64,000 nucleotides of DNA from Vibrio maritimus (GTDB taxonomy: Bacteria > Pseudomonadota > Gammaproteobacteria > Enterobacterales > Vibrionaceae), in the NCBI GenBank assembly GCA_000755425.1, contig BBMT01000008.1, positions 124,001-188,000 of the forward strand, written 5' to 3'. The notes below the pieces were generated by a model. It did no database searches, was not told the DNA's origin, and worked only from the letters and a program-made list of their open reading frames with translations. Within the stretch, counting starts at the first letter, position 1; each line of letters opens with the position of its first letter. The translations under genes and the position numbers were made by a program. Shown one piece after another: positions 49,912 through 59,893 of the stretch.

Positions 49912-51298
49912 ATGAATAGAAACGATAGTGTCCCCTTACCCTCCAATACCCGAGAATGGTTTTTTAACCGCAATAGCTTAATCATTCTTGCTGATATTGT
50001 TCTGTTTTACGTGCTCTACACGACCTTACCTTTTGATCCAAACGTGGTACTTGGTATCAGCATACTAGCGTTTATCGCAGTGCTTTGGCTCACAGAGGCA
50101 TTACATGTGACAGTGACTGCCGTCCTTGTTCCGGTCATCGCGGTATTGTTCAATGTTTTTGATACTCAGACGGCTCTGAATAACTTTGCTAACTCGATAA
50201 TTTTCTTATTCCTCGGTGGGTTTGCTTTAGCTGCCGCTATGCATCGACAAGGGTTAGACAAAGTGGTCGCCGACAAAGTGCTGGTCTTGGCAAAAGGCGT
50301 ATGAGTGTCGCCGTGTTTATGCTTTTCGGCGTGACTGCATTGCTGTCGATGTGGATCAGTAATACCGCAACCGCAGCTATGATGTTACCTCTCGTGCTTG
50401 GTGTACTCAGTAAAGTGAATGAAGAAAGTGGTCACAACACTTATGTGTTCGTTTTGCTTGGTATTGCCTATAGCGCCAGTATTGGTGGTATCGCGACGAT
50501 GGTCGGAAGCCCTCCAAATGCGATTGCTGCGGCTGAGATCGGTATGACATTTACTGATTGGATGGCATTTGGTTTGCCAACTGCGTTTATCCTGTTACCG
50601 ATTGCGTTGGCTGTGCTGTTTTTGTGCTTAAGCCAAAACTCGACGGTGAATTTGAAATCAGTCATGAGCCTGTAAATTGGGACAAAGGTAAAATCGTTAC
50701 TTTACTGATCTTCGCTTTGACCGTGTTCTTCTGGATCTTTAGTAAGCCAATTAACTCCATGTTAGGTGGTTATGCTAAGTTCGATACTATTGTGGCATTG
50801 GGTGCGATTGTTGCCGTTAACTTTGCCCGCGTAGTTCATTGGAAGGACATTGAGAAAACCGCTGACTGGGGTGTATTACTGCTATTTGGTGGCGGTATTT
50901 GTTTAAGTAATGTGTTGAAAGCGACAGGGACTAGTGTGTTCTTGGCGAATGAGCTCAGCGAACTGATTTCCCAGTTTAGTATGTTGTTCATTATCTTGGT
51001 GATCGCTGCTTTCGTTGTTTTCCTAACAGAGTTTGCCAGTAATACGGCCAGTGCTGCGCTGCTAATTCCCGTCTTTGCTAGTGTTGCCGAAGCCTTTGGT
51101 ATGTCGCCGGTGATCTTGTCAGTGCTTATCGCTGTTGCCGCGTCATGTGCGTTCATGTTGCCTGTTGCTACACCGCCAAACGCAATTGTGTTCGCCTCGG
51201 GTCATATTAAGCAGCAAGAGATGATGCGAATTGGTATCTTGCTCAACATTGCCTGCATTGGTGCCTTGACGCTAATTGCGGTGACGTTCTGGGCCTAG
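49912..51298 (+). CDS. DASS-family (SLC13) sodium:anion symporter (two frame breaks as read)
   Basis: About 462 residues after repair. The first Na+-binding motif region is SMWISNTATAAMMLPL and the second is TEFASNTASAALLIPV; both carry the conserved S-N-T. ATMVGSPPNAIA and LPVATPPNAIVFASG are the family hairpins. Breaks occur at GG 50296–50297 (one G missing) and at the T5 run 50619–50623 (one T missing). It should import di- or tricarboxylates or sulfate with sodium. The 294-base upstream gap holds no ORF; AAGGAAG precedes the ATG. Confidence 0.87.
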
Positions 51299-51343
51299 CT
51301 AGTCTAAGTTGAGTGTTAGCCTTGGTTGAACACTTACAATGAA

Positions 51344-51373
51344 AACGCCCTATTCCGATAGAATAGGGGCGTT
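51344..51373. terminator. Bidirectional terminator between the symporter and the SGNH esterase
   Basis: AACGCCC-TATTC pairs with GAATAGGGGCGTT around a 5-base loop. The stem is perfect except that CCC faces GGGG, which would be solved by one extra C. It lies between convergent genes. Confidence 0.7.
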
Positions 51374-51387
51374 GTTAGTTTGAGTCA

Positions 51388-51995
51388 TTAAATTTTTGCA
51401 ACTAGGCTATTGAGCGCATTAAAGATGATCTCAGCACCCAATTTGGAGAGGTGGATCCCGTCTTTTTGATACAAGTCGTTGTACCCATTTTGCTGGGCGT
51501 ATGTTTCAAACGCTTGGTAGGCATCGACGATGTCAATACCCGTCTCTCCATGGCCGTACATCATTTTAAGTTTTTGGCTGTGCACGTTACTCAATGTCTC
51601 TACTGACTGTCTTAAACGTTCGACGCTGCTTGGCTGGTTGCCAAACATCGGAAGCGCGCCTACAGGGTCTATGGCACTGGTTACAACAAGGATAGGCTTA
51701 ATATCATGGTGCTGAGCTTGAGCAATCATGCTATTGAGGTTACTGGCCACAACGCCAATGTCGATGCCCCAGTTGAGATCGTTCAATCCGCCAATAAAAC
51801 AACAACGTCAGGTTTTGCTTCTAACACTTGTGATTTGAATCGAGACAGCATTCCCGTTGTCGTGTCACCAGGTACACCACAGTTGGTAAATGATATGTTC
51901 GGGTACTCGCTCGTTAATTGACATGACCAGTTTTCACCTTTAGCAAGCCCCCAGCCTGCCGTTAGGCTATCACCGAGCAATACGATGTTTTTCAT
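51388..51995 (-). CDS. SGNH esterase/acyl-CoA thioesterase I, TesA-like (frame broken as read)
   Basis: 202 residues after repair. Block I IVLLGDSLTAGWGL holds the Ser. Block III is LLGGLNDLNWG once one G is added at 51791–51792; as read it ends LLAD-stop. Block V, DGIHLSKLGAEI, supplies Asp and His. Unlike E. coli TesA there is no signal peptide at this start. Broad esterase, lysophospholipase or thioesterase activity is expected. Confidence 0.83.
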
Positions 51996-52017
51996 AATTG
52001 TTCTCTTAAGATCTAAA

Positions 52018-52040
52018 AAGCCGCTCTTTAGGAGCGGCTT
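52018..52040 (-). terminator. Rho-independent terminator of the YccT-like gene
   Basis: AAGCCGCTC and GAGCGGCTT form a 9-base stem with a 5-base loop. On the minus strand it runs into TTTTTAGATC. Confidence 0.8.
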
Positions 52041-52056
52041 AGTAATTTTTGAGCGA

Positions 52057-52743
52057 TTAGTTCTTGCTAACGTATTCTTTAAAGCGCGCTTTAGTTTCTG
52101 CGTCAGCCTTGTTGTACCAGAATATCAGCATCTCTTCCGCCGTGTTGTCACCTGCGGTTGCAGGCAGCGTGGTTGGCTGTGCAGTAGTCGTAGCTGCGGC
52201 TGTTGTGGCCGTTGCAGTTGTTGTCGCGATAGCTGCTGTTGTAGCCACCGTAAGTGCAGCTACACCGCCTTTGCGGTTGTAGTCATCGGCTTCGCGGTTA
52301 TAGTCGCGACCGATTTGCATACCGTCTTTGATAAGTTTGTCTTCAACGACAGGAACAACTTGGCCGTTCTTATCAGTGAGTGACCACTCTAAGTTGTCGA
52401 TGTTTTTCTGCGCTTGGCGTGCATCACGATACTTTGGAACATTGAGGGTCAATTCAGCATCTGTTGCTTCAAAGCGAGCGATGATGGCTTTGCTAGAAAT
52501 CACTTTTCTTTCATCGCGATTCACATCAAAGAAAGGTTCATATTTAAACACGATCTGATTGACGCCATCAGGTAGCGTAGCTGTTTGGCCAGATGAGAAA
52601 AATCCGCTTGAGTCTGTGGTTGGGTCGCCTGCATTGACAGAAAGAAGATCAACATTGTCAGGTATTTTGATGGTCACGTCAGCCATCGCAAGGCTACTAC
52701 AACCGACGAGTAGCGCAGCAGCAATCAGATTGGATGCTTTCAT
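52057..52743 (-). CDS. DUF2057/YccT-like exported protein
   Basis: 228 residues with signal peptide MKASNLIAAALLVGCSSLAMA. The beta-rich DUF2057 domain includes VTIKIPDNVDLLSVNAGD, PDGVNQIVFKYEPFF and ISSKAIIARFEA. Between about residues 158 and 200 lies a low-complexity Ala/Thr tract, before a conserved-looking C-terminus (AEEMLIFWYNKADAETKARFKEYV). The E. coli relative YccT affects curli regulation. Its role here is unknown. Confidence 0.78.
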   Translation of the reverse strand: MKASNLIAAALLVGCSSLAMADVTIKIPDNVDLLSVNAGDPTTDSSGFFSSGQTATLPDGVNQIVFKYEPFFDVNRDERKVISSKAIIARFEATDAELTLNVPKYRDARQAQKNIDNLEWSLTDKNGQVVPVVEDKLIKDGMQIGRDYNREADDYNRKGGVAALTVATTAAIATTTATATTAAATTTAQPTTLPATAGDNTAEEMLIFWYNKADAETKARFKEYVSKN

Positions 52744-53293
52744 TATTATTTCCCTAGCAGAATATGTGAATCATGGTGTGTTCAAGCGAACTCAAGCTGT
52801 TTACGTTGAGGTTAGCTCAGTTTTCGGTCTTTAGCTTGCCTAGGTTAGCGACACTTTGCAATCTTGTGATGCTTTGGTTGGTTGAATTTCGTTAAAAACT
52901 GACATTGGCGTGGATTATTCGGTGCTTTATTGTGTTTTTGGTTTATAAAAAGCGCTAATTTGCTGTTTATATTGTGAATATAAAGCAGTTTAACTAAATG
53001 TGGTTGATCGATATTTCATCAAATGCAATAGAGTGCTTAGTTACATGGCGGCGAAAATTGCTAATGAAAGCGAACAATACAACGTCAGTTCAAATCGCTT
53101 GGCTGTTGATAGCTTCTATATGTAAATCGAATAGGTTTGCTTGGCGATGAAAATTGAATCTAGTAGCATCGCCCCTCAAGCGAGAATCGCTCAACGAGCA
53201 CTGAATGACCCAGTACAGCAGATGGGTTAAATGAATGGAATCTCAGTGCGATTGTAGTCAATCCTATTGTACTTAAAGAGATTTCATTTGAAG
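52744..53293. other. Long AT-rich intergenic region with an operator-like palindrome
   Basis: 550 bases between the divergent YccT-like and Omp85-like genes. The notable element is TTTATATT-gtg-AATATAAA at 52966–52984, a perfect 8+8 palindrome embedded in AT-rich DNA. I see no convincing ORF or RNA gene. Confidence 0.4.
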
Positions 53294-54444
53294 ATGTCAA
53301 AACGTCCTTTGTCTTTGATCTTGGCCGCGCTGTGTTCGGCCTCTCCTGCTATGGCACAAGACTCGCCAGCCCTGAAAAGCAGCAGCCTCAGACAGAATCT
53401 ACACCAGTCGAGCCTAAAGAACCCACCAAGGTTGAAGAAGAATCAGAAGCGCTACCTGATAGGAAGTTTGCGGCTTTCCCTGTTCCAATTACCGATGATG
53501 CGCTAGGCGTAGGCCTAGGCGTAAACGCGATGTACATTCACGATCGCGAAGAAGGTGCGACCAATCCATCGACCAGTATGTTCTATGGTCAATATACAGA
53601 TTCAGACAGCGGTATGGCTATCATTGGCCACGAGCACGTGTTTGCTCATGATGCCTGGCGCGCGGGATTCTATGCGGGGCACTTTAGCCTAAACCTCAAA
53701 TACACAGGTCGTATTGGGGCTCAGCTTCCGAAAGCCGCCCAATACGCGTCCTACTCCAATTTTGTCTACGGTGAAGTGCGTAAGCAAATCTTTGATGATT
53801 TGTATTTTGGTGTTCAAGGACTTTGGAGTGGTGGCAACGCAGAGCTCAATGAAAAAACCGACCCTGCGATAAAGAAAGCATTTGAACAAGAAATGAGTGG
53901 CAGCAATCACGCTATTGGCTTTCTTATGACCTATGACTCAAGAGACAACATGATGGGAGCCACAAAAGGCCTCAATGTTGATCTGAGCACACTTCATTAC
54001 TCAAAAGATAGACGCACAGGAAAGCCATTTCATCGTTTAGATGCTGAGGTTAGTCAGTATTTCCCAATTGGTGATGATGTCCTAGCGTATCGAGTGATTG
54101 GTAAGGAAATGCTTGATGATGCACCAGAGTATGAATTTGTGACGCCTGATTTACGCGGTGCGGACTGGAACAAGTATCGAGGCAGCTCGGTCTATCAAGC
54201 TGAAGTGGAATATCGCCACAAGTTTTCTACTTTATGGAGCGGTGTTGCCTTTGCTGGGGCTGCTGTGGTGCGCAATGAAGACCGCCAATTTGCAAACTCA
54301 GTCAAGTCAGAAGTGATCCCGTCAGCAGGTATTGGTGTCAGGTATTTACTTAATGCCAAAGAGCGATTTACTGTAGGTGTCGATGCTGCGGTATCTAAAA
54401 TGGGTAACACGAGCTTCTACATCCGATTTGGTGAAGCGTTCTAA
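53294..54444 (+). CDS. BamA/TamA (Omp85)-type outer-membrane protein (frame broken as read)
   Basis: 383 residues after repair. Signal peptide MSKRPLSLILAALCSASPAMAQ lies in the first frame and the barrel in the second. One C missing in the CCC run at 53370–53372 separates them. A Pro/Glu-rich linker precedes the barrel, which begins AAFPVPITDDALGVGLG and ends in Phe (SFYIRFGEAF), the outer-membrane sorting signature. No POTRA domains are present, so it is a short surface-antigen-type barrel, not BamA itself. Confidence 0.78.
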
Positions 54445-54591
54445 TACGGTTAAATCACTGAACTGACACTTGTAGATAACTGTTGTGAATGAGTGGTCTG
54501 TAAGTATTCGTTGTGCTTATAATTGGGTGCAATTTATGTGCTATTGTTTTACGATGGTACGGCTATTAACTAATTAATCAAAGGGTTGAGT

Positions 54592-55467
54592 ATGCTGAAT
54601 ATTGAACAGCTAGTGGCATTCGTCGCTGCGGCAGAGCAAGGTTCATTTTCTGCGGCCGCGAGGCATCTTGGTAAGAGTCAAAGCTCCGTTAGTATTGGAG
54701 TGAATAACCTTGAGCTCGATTTAGGCATTACGCTTTTCGATAGAAGCACAAAATATCCTAAACTGACCCCACAAGGCGAGCGCATGTTGGCCCAAGCGAA
54801 AGTGTTGTTGCGTCAAGCTGAGCGGATCCGAAATTACTCTAAAGCCAGTGTGGACAGCGTTGAAGATACGCTGAAAATTGCCATCGACCCATTGTTGCCC
54901 TTCTCTTTACTGGATTCGGCGATAGAGAAAATGTCGCAGCGTTTTCCATTTACTCAAGTGGATGTATCACGTTTGAGTGCCCACCATCTGACGAGCGCCA
55001 TTATTAATGATGACGTAGAACTCGGCTTCAACTTGGCGGCAGATGCGGTTCCTGAAGGTGTCGACTTTATTTCTATTGCCAACATTGAGTGGGTATGTAT
55101 TTGCAGCCCAGATTCCATTTTTGCTGATATGCAGCAAGTCAGCAATGAAACCTTGATTGGTGAAAGGCAGATCGTTTGTCGCAGTATGATGCTGAACAAA
55201 GTACTCAAGGCTCAAGGTGCATTCTCACAAGATATCTGGCAAGCCGATGATCAAGAAGATGTGATTAAGCTAGTGGAGCAGGGCATTGGTTGGGCAATCG
55301 TACCGAGGGACTACATTGTCGAAAAGCAAGCGATGGGTACGTTGATCGACTTTAGACCTGAGTTCCAACGCTATGAAATGCTCAACTCTGCAGATGTCCT
55401 TTGGAAATCAAACACTCGCCTGGGGCCTGCGGCTAAGTATCTTTGTGAAATGCTTGGCGTTTTTTAA
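54592..55467 (+). CDS. LysR-family transcriptional regulator
   Basis: An intact 291-residue LysR protein. The helix-turn-helix is QGSFSAAARHLGKSQSSVSIGVNNLE, then ITLFDRSTKYPKLTPQG and a complete effector domain ending KYLCEMLGVF. ATG 54592 with AAAGGG upstream is preferred to TTG 54586. It has no divergent partner; the upstream neighbour is the Omp85-like gene in the same direction. Confidence 0.88.
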   Translation: MLNIEQLVAFVAAAEQGSFSAAARHLGKSQSSVSIGVNNLELDLGITLFDRSTKYPKLTPQGERMLAQAKVLLRQAERIRNYSKASVDSVEDTLKIAIDPLLPFSLLDSAIEKMSQRFPFTQVDVSRLSAHHLTSAIINDDVELGFNLAADAVPEGVDFISIANIEWVCICSPDSIFADMQQVSNETLIGERQIVCRSMMLNKVLKAQGAFSQDIWQADDQEDVIKLVEQGIGWAIVPRDYIVEKQAMGTLIDFRPEFQRYEMLNSADVLWKSNTRLGPAAKYLCEMLGVF

Positions 55468-55499
55468 GCATAGAGCATAGGTGACTAACTCAGAAGAAA

Positions 55500-55523
55500 A
55501 ACCTCGCGTTCAACGGCGAGGTT
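55500..55523. terminator. Bidirectional terminator between LysR and the GGDEF gene
   Basis: AACCTCGC and GCGAGGTT form an 8-base stem flanked by A and T runs (TTTTTT on the plus strand). It lies between convergent genes. Confidence 0.82.
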
Positions 55524-55540
55524 TTTTGTGGCTGATGGAT

Positions 55541-57330
55541 TTAAGCTCTAAGCTCGTTTGGATAAAGATACACTAAGTTTCTCCCTTGAAGCTTTGCTTG
55601 CTGAAGATTTTTTAGGCCGCGACTGAGAGTACCGTCAGCCGAACCCTCTATTGGTGTCGCTCCAATGGAGACGGTACTGACAATGTCTGCTTCGCCAATA
55701 TCATCATGAACAATGGCCAGTGGGCTTTTTTCGACAAGTTGCCTTAACCACTCAAGTTGCTTTTGCGCATCTACAGTGTCATTGGCGCTAAACAGTAGAC
55801 CAAAATGACCATTGTTGGTGCGAGCAAGGCAGCGCGATTGCGGTTTCGGGAAGCTTCTTTTCACAACACCAGCAATATGTTTGATCGCTTTGTCACCAAT
55901 ATCGCTGCCATAGCGGTCATTGAGAGCAGTTAAGCCACACAGATCGATCACGGCATAAAATAATGACTCATTATCGTTTGCTTTCGTCAGTTCTTGGCGT
56001 AAATGATGCTCGTTTTCTAGACCTGTGAGAGGGTCGTTCATCGCCACTTGCTTACTTAGTAATAGGTTTGCCAATGCTACTTCAGAAAAGTCACGTATAG
56101 CGCGCATGAGTCCTTCAAAAGCGTAGAAAACACTTTTGACGTAAATAATCCCTATCAAGCTATCGTGGTGATAGAGGGGAAGGGCGTAGTGTCGTCCGCT
56201 TATTTGTAGTTGCCTAGCAAGAGGATCGTACTCGTTGCTGTAAAGATAGTTAATGCCACGAGACTTAAAATACGCCGGCAACTTGTCGAGTTGATAGCTA
56301 GCTTTGGTATTGCCGTGATAATCGATGGTATTGAACTGGTTTGCCTCTTCATCATATAAGCAAAACTGAACCCCACCATGGTAAGTAAAGCGATCAAAGA
56401 TATGTTTTAAATCTTGCTTAAAGGCAGCCATGTTTGTTGCTAGAGTCAGCTGGGATAGTCCTTGGTTCAACTGAAAGGTGATGTAGTTGACCGATATAAT
56501 TAAAAACAGCAGCGCGAAGACAACAATGGCCGTTAGAGAAATTTGGTAAGACGTAAACAGAATATCCGTTTGGCTGGTGCCAGAAACGACAACCCAACCG
56601 ATTGGTTTCGTGCATCGAAAACACTTTTCTTAAGTTCGCCATTGTAAAAGTAGTCATAGCTGCCACGCGTTCTCCCTGCATCAATCTGCTCTTTTAAACC
56701 ACCTTGATAGCTGATCGAAGAGGTACCAATGCGGTTTGGATTGGGATGGAATACCAATTTTCCCGTCATACTATCAATGACAAAAACATAGCCGTTATTC
56801 AGCGTTTTTAGGTTCGATAGATATTGCGTGGTGTGTTGGACATCGACTTCAAACCATACTTCGATTGGACTGTGATATAGAACTTGTTTGATGGCAAATA
56901 CCCAAAAACCATCAGATTTCTGATACAAGGTTGAGACGGCGTATTGTCTGGTAAATCCATCAAAAGTATGCCACTCAATATTGTTTTTGCTGTTTGCAGT
57001 GAGTCGGTCATCATTAAAATTTGCGTATCGATCTGCTTGTCGGTCATAAACCGCAACGCTTTTGTACAAATAACTGTTGGCAAGTATTTGGTTGGCAAGA
57101 GGCGCAAAGTTAGCGGTACCGACTTGCTCTTGCAACAGATCTACCTTTGCAAACGTCGCTTCGATTTGCGACCAGATTAAGGCCGTCGCCACCTTTACAT
57201 TATCTTGAGATTGAGATTTAGCCAGCGACTGAGAATGCAGATAGTGCTGATAGGAGAGATAAATGAGCACCGCAATTAACACAAAAGTGAGCGGTTTAAA
57301 CAGGCGGAGCAACAGCTTAGGTAAAGACAT
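55541..57330 (-). CDS. Membrane Cache-type sensor with a degenerate GGDEF domain (frame broken as read)
   Basis: 596 residues after repair. The N-terminal membrane helix is LTFVLIAVLIYLSY. A periplasmic Cache-like sensor follows (VAVYDRQADRYANF, GFTRQYAVSTLYQ, GYVFVIDSMTGKLVFHP). The second membrane helix is in IVVFALLFLIISVNY, then a GAF-like linker and a GGDEF-type domain (DPLTGLENEHHLRQEL). The active-site motif reads N-N-G-H-F instead of G-G-D/E-E-F, so cyclase activity is doubtful. One A missing at 56606–56608 separates R-K-P-I-G-W-V-V-V. Confidence 0.8.
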
Positions 57331-57430
57331 AACATATAAAACAAATTGAACACTACATCATTACTATCACTGATTATGGGTAGCTTTTAAAGACTTAATT
57401 GGTTTATCAATAACTCAGATCAATTCAAAT

Positions 57431-57459
57431 AAAAAGAGCTCAACTAGTGAGCTCTTTTT
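57431..57459 (-). terminator. Rho-independent terminator of glgX
   Basis: AAAAAGAGCTC and GAGCTCTTTTT form an 11-base stem with a 7-base loop. The T-run serves glgX on the minus strand. Confidence 0.82.
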
Positions 57460-57496
57460 GGGTAATTTGCGACCACTTTAGTGGCTGTGTCGTCTG

Positions 57497-59457
57497 TCAA
57501 GACTGAGCGGAGTAATGCAATATGGCCATCGACATAGGCGCTTGCAAGATTTCCCCTTCAGCATGACCGACTTCAGCCTCTGAGATATGGGTATCGCAGA
57601 TGGTCTTCCAAACTTGATTGCGGTCATTCGGCAAAGAGAAACGAGCCGGAGCTTTGGTTTGGTTGATGAGATAGACCAGTTCGTCACCCTCCTCACCAAT
57701 GCCGATGTGTAGAGCGACACTGCTTAGTCGGTTCCAATCTTCCATACTCATTAATTTGCCATCGACGCGACTCCAAAAAATGCGGTTGTCGTTGCGCTTT
57801 TCACCGCTAAAGGCACGGATGAACGGCACCATATACTCTTGGCGTGCAGCCAGCATTTCCGCAAGCCATTGTTTGAAATGCTGTTTAGCTTCACTGGTTT
57901 CCCAATTGAGCCAACTTATTTCGTTGTCTTGGCAGTAGGCGTTGTTGTTGCCTTGTTGGGTATGCGATAGCACATCCGCAGTAAGGATATGCGGGATACC
58001 AAACGAAAACAGCAAAGTCGCCATGAAATTACGCTTTTGCTTCTCACGCGTCGCGAGTACAACAGGGTTGTCCGTAGCGCCTTCTACGCCATAGTTGTTT
58101 GAGCGATTGTCACCGTGGCCGTCGCGGTTGTTTTCACCATTGGCTTCATTGTGCTTGTGCTTGTACGAAACAAGATCTTGCATGGTAAAGCCATCGTGGT
58201 AAGTGATGTAGTTGACGGTCGATTTATACGGCCAATTGGCAGCGCTGTACAAATCGCGGGAGCCCATTATACGCGTCGCAAACTCTTTCAAGTAACCTTG
58301 ATCGCCTCGCCAGAAGCTACGTGTAATATCGCGCAAACGGTCATTGCATTCATTCCAGCCAAATGGGAAGTTTCCGACTTGATAGCCGTTTGGCCCGATA
58401 TCCCAGGGCTCAGCGATCAATTTGGTCATTTTGAGAATAGGATCCTGCGCGACCGCGCGGAAAAACGCTGCTTCACGATTAAAGTGATCACCATTACGAC
58501 CCAATGTTGCAGCCAAATCGAAGCGGAACCCATCGACTTTGAACTCTTGTACCCAGTAACGAAGCGTGTCCATGACTAAGTTGAGAGCTGGCTGGTAGTT
58601 GAGATCGACGGTGTTGCCACAACCGGTGTAGTTCGCGAAGTATTCGCCATGGCGAAGGTAGAATTTTGAATCTAAAGCTTTTAAGTTAAAGACCGGACCT
58701 TGATCGCCACCTTCAGCAGTGTGGTTGTAGACCACATCGAGAATCACTTCGATACCTGCTCTGTGCAGTTCACGAATTGTGGTTTTTAGCTCTTCTACTG
58801 CATTTTGGCGGGCATAGCGTGGATCGGGTGCCATAAACACATAGGGGTTGTAACCCCAATAGTTCACCTTATCCATCTGAAGAAGATGAGGCTCGTGCAT
58901 ACAGGCGGCAATTGGAAGTAGCTGAAGGGTATTGATGTTCTGTTCTTTGTAGAAAGTGAGCATGGCATCACTAACTAGGCCAAGATAGGTGCCGCGCTCA
59001 GAATCTGGCACTTGCGGGTTGAGCTTAGAAACGCCTTTTACATGAGTTTCAAACAACACCATCTCTTCACGAGAAATGTTAGGTGACTTTACTTGTTGCC
59101 AGTCAAAGGTATCATCGACGACCATGCAAGTCGGCAGCTCAAAGCTTTTTCAGCTGAAAACGGTGGAATATAATGCAGGGCTTTGTCTAAAGCTTTTGCG
59201 TAAGGATCGGCGATATACTGACGTTCCTCGCATGATTCTATGACAAAGCCATAACGTTGCCCTGCTTTTATGCCGCTAAGGTGAATATGCTTGATTCCGG
59301 CATAGTTGTTAAAAAGTGGGAACAACTCTTGTTTGTTGTTGTCATCATAGAGAGCGAGATAAATAGCCTCACAATCCGGTGCATGAATGGCAAAGTTACA
59401 ACCGACTTCATCCAGTGTTGCACCCAGCGGATAAGGGCTAGATTGATGTTGCGTCAT
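57497..59457 (-). CDS. glgX: Glycogen debranching enzyme GlgX (frame broken as read)
   Basis: 653 residues after repair. The N-terminal beta-sandwich is SPYPLGATLDEVGCNFAIHAPDCEAIYLALYD. The GH13 barrel follows with VILDVVYNHTAEG, DGFRFDLAATLGR (nucleophile Asp), KLIAEPWDIG (acid Glu) and NYITYHDGFT (transition-state Asp). One A missing in the run at 59146–59150 splits it near residue 107. It hydrolyses alpha-1,6 branches of glycogen limit dextrins. It is divergent from the maltoporin across a region with MalT-like boxes, which suggests co-regulation with maltodextrin uptake. Confidence 0.88.
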
Positions 59458-59644
59458 AGAGATTTTTTCTATTTGTTCGTGAATGACATTAATCGTACTT
59501 TCAATAGTTAATAGCTTTGTAAACTTTAGGTCAAGCGAAGATCACAGAATTTTAAATGTAATTTAATTTCAGTTTTCTTACCTAAAAGTTAAAAATAGTG
59601 ATGTAAAGCATATTGTGCGCGTCAAAACATTACTCTCATCTATG

Positions 59645-59742
59645 CTACTCCCCCCTTGAATTGTGATCTCCCCTAAAAAAACGCCGTACGGTTATTTCTC
59701 TACTCCTTTCTCATCCCCCTCAACTATCTATAGGGTGGAGGA
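59645..59742. promoter_or_regulatory. Candidate MalT boxes between glgX and the maltoporin gene
   Basis: The MalT consensus is GGGGA(T/G)GAGG. On the minus strand GGGGATGAGA occurs at 59709–59718 and GGGGAGTAG at 59645–59653. On the plus strand AGGGTGGAGG is found at 59732–59741. Spacing and mixed orientation fit activator sites 150–250 bases ahead of a maltodextrin porin. Assignment is by consensus only. Confidence 0.6.
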
Positions 59743-59893
59743 CGCTTCCATCACACGACTTCGTTAATCTGCAATTGTTCAATCAACTCGGGACCCTAAC
59801 CGATATTTCAAGTGTTAAGCACTTCGGTACTGCCTCTGAAGTGTTTTAAAAAAAGAAATTGAATATAACGATAAGTTAAACGGAGTTTTCTAA

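Noticed and set aside
8636..59150. Phase variation by slippage at the broken homopolymers
   Set aside because: The runs are only 2–6 bases, too short for contingency loci, and they hit housekeeping enzymes and regulators alike.
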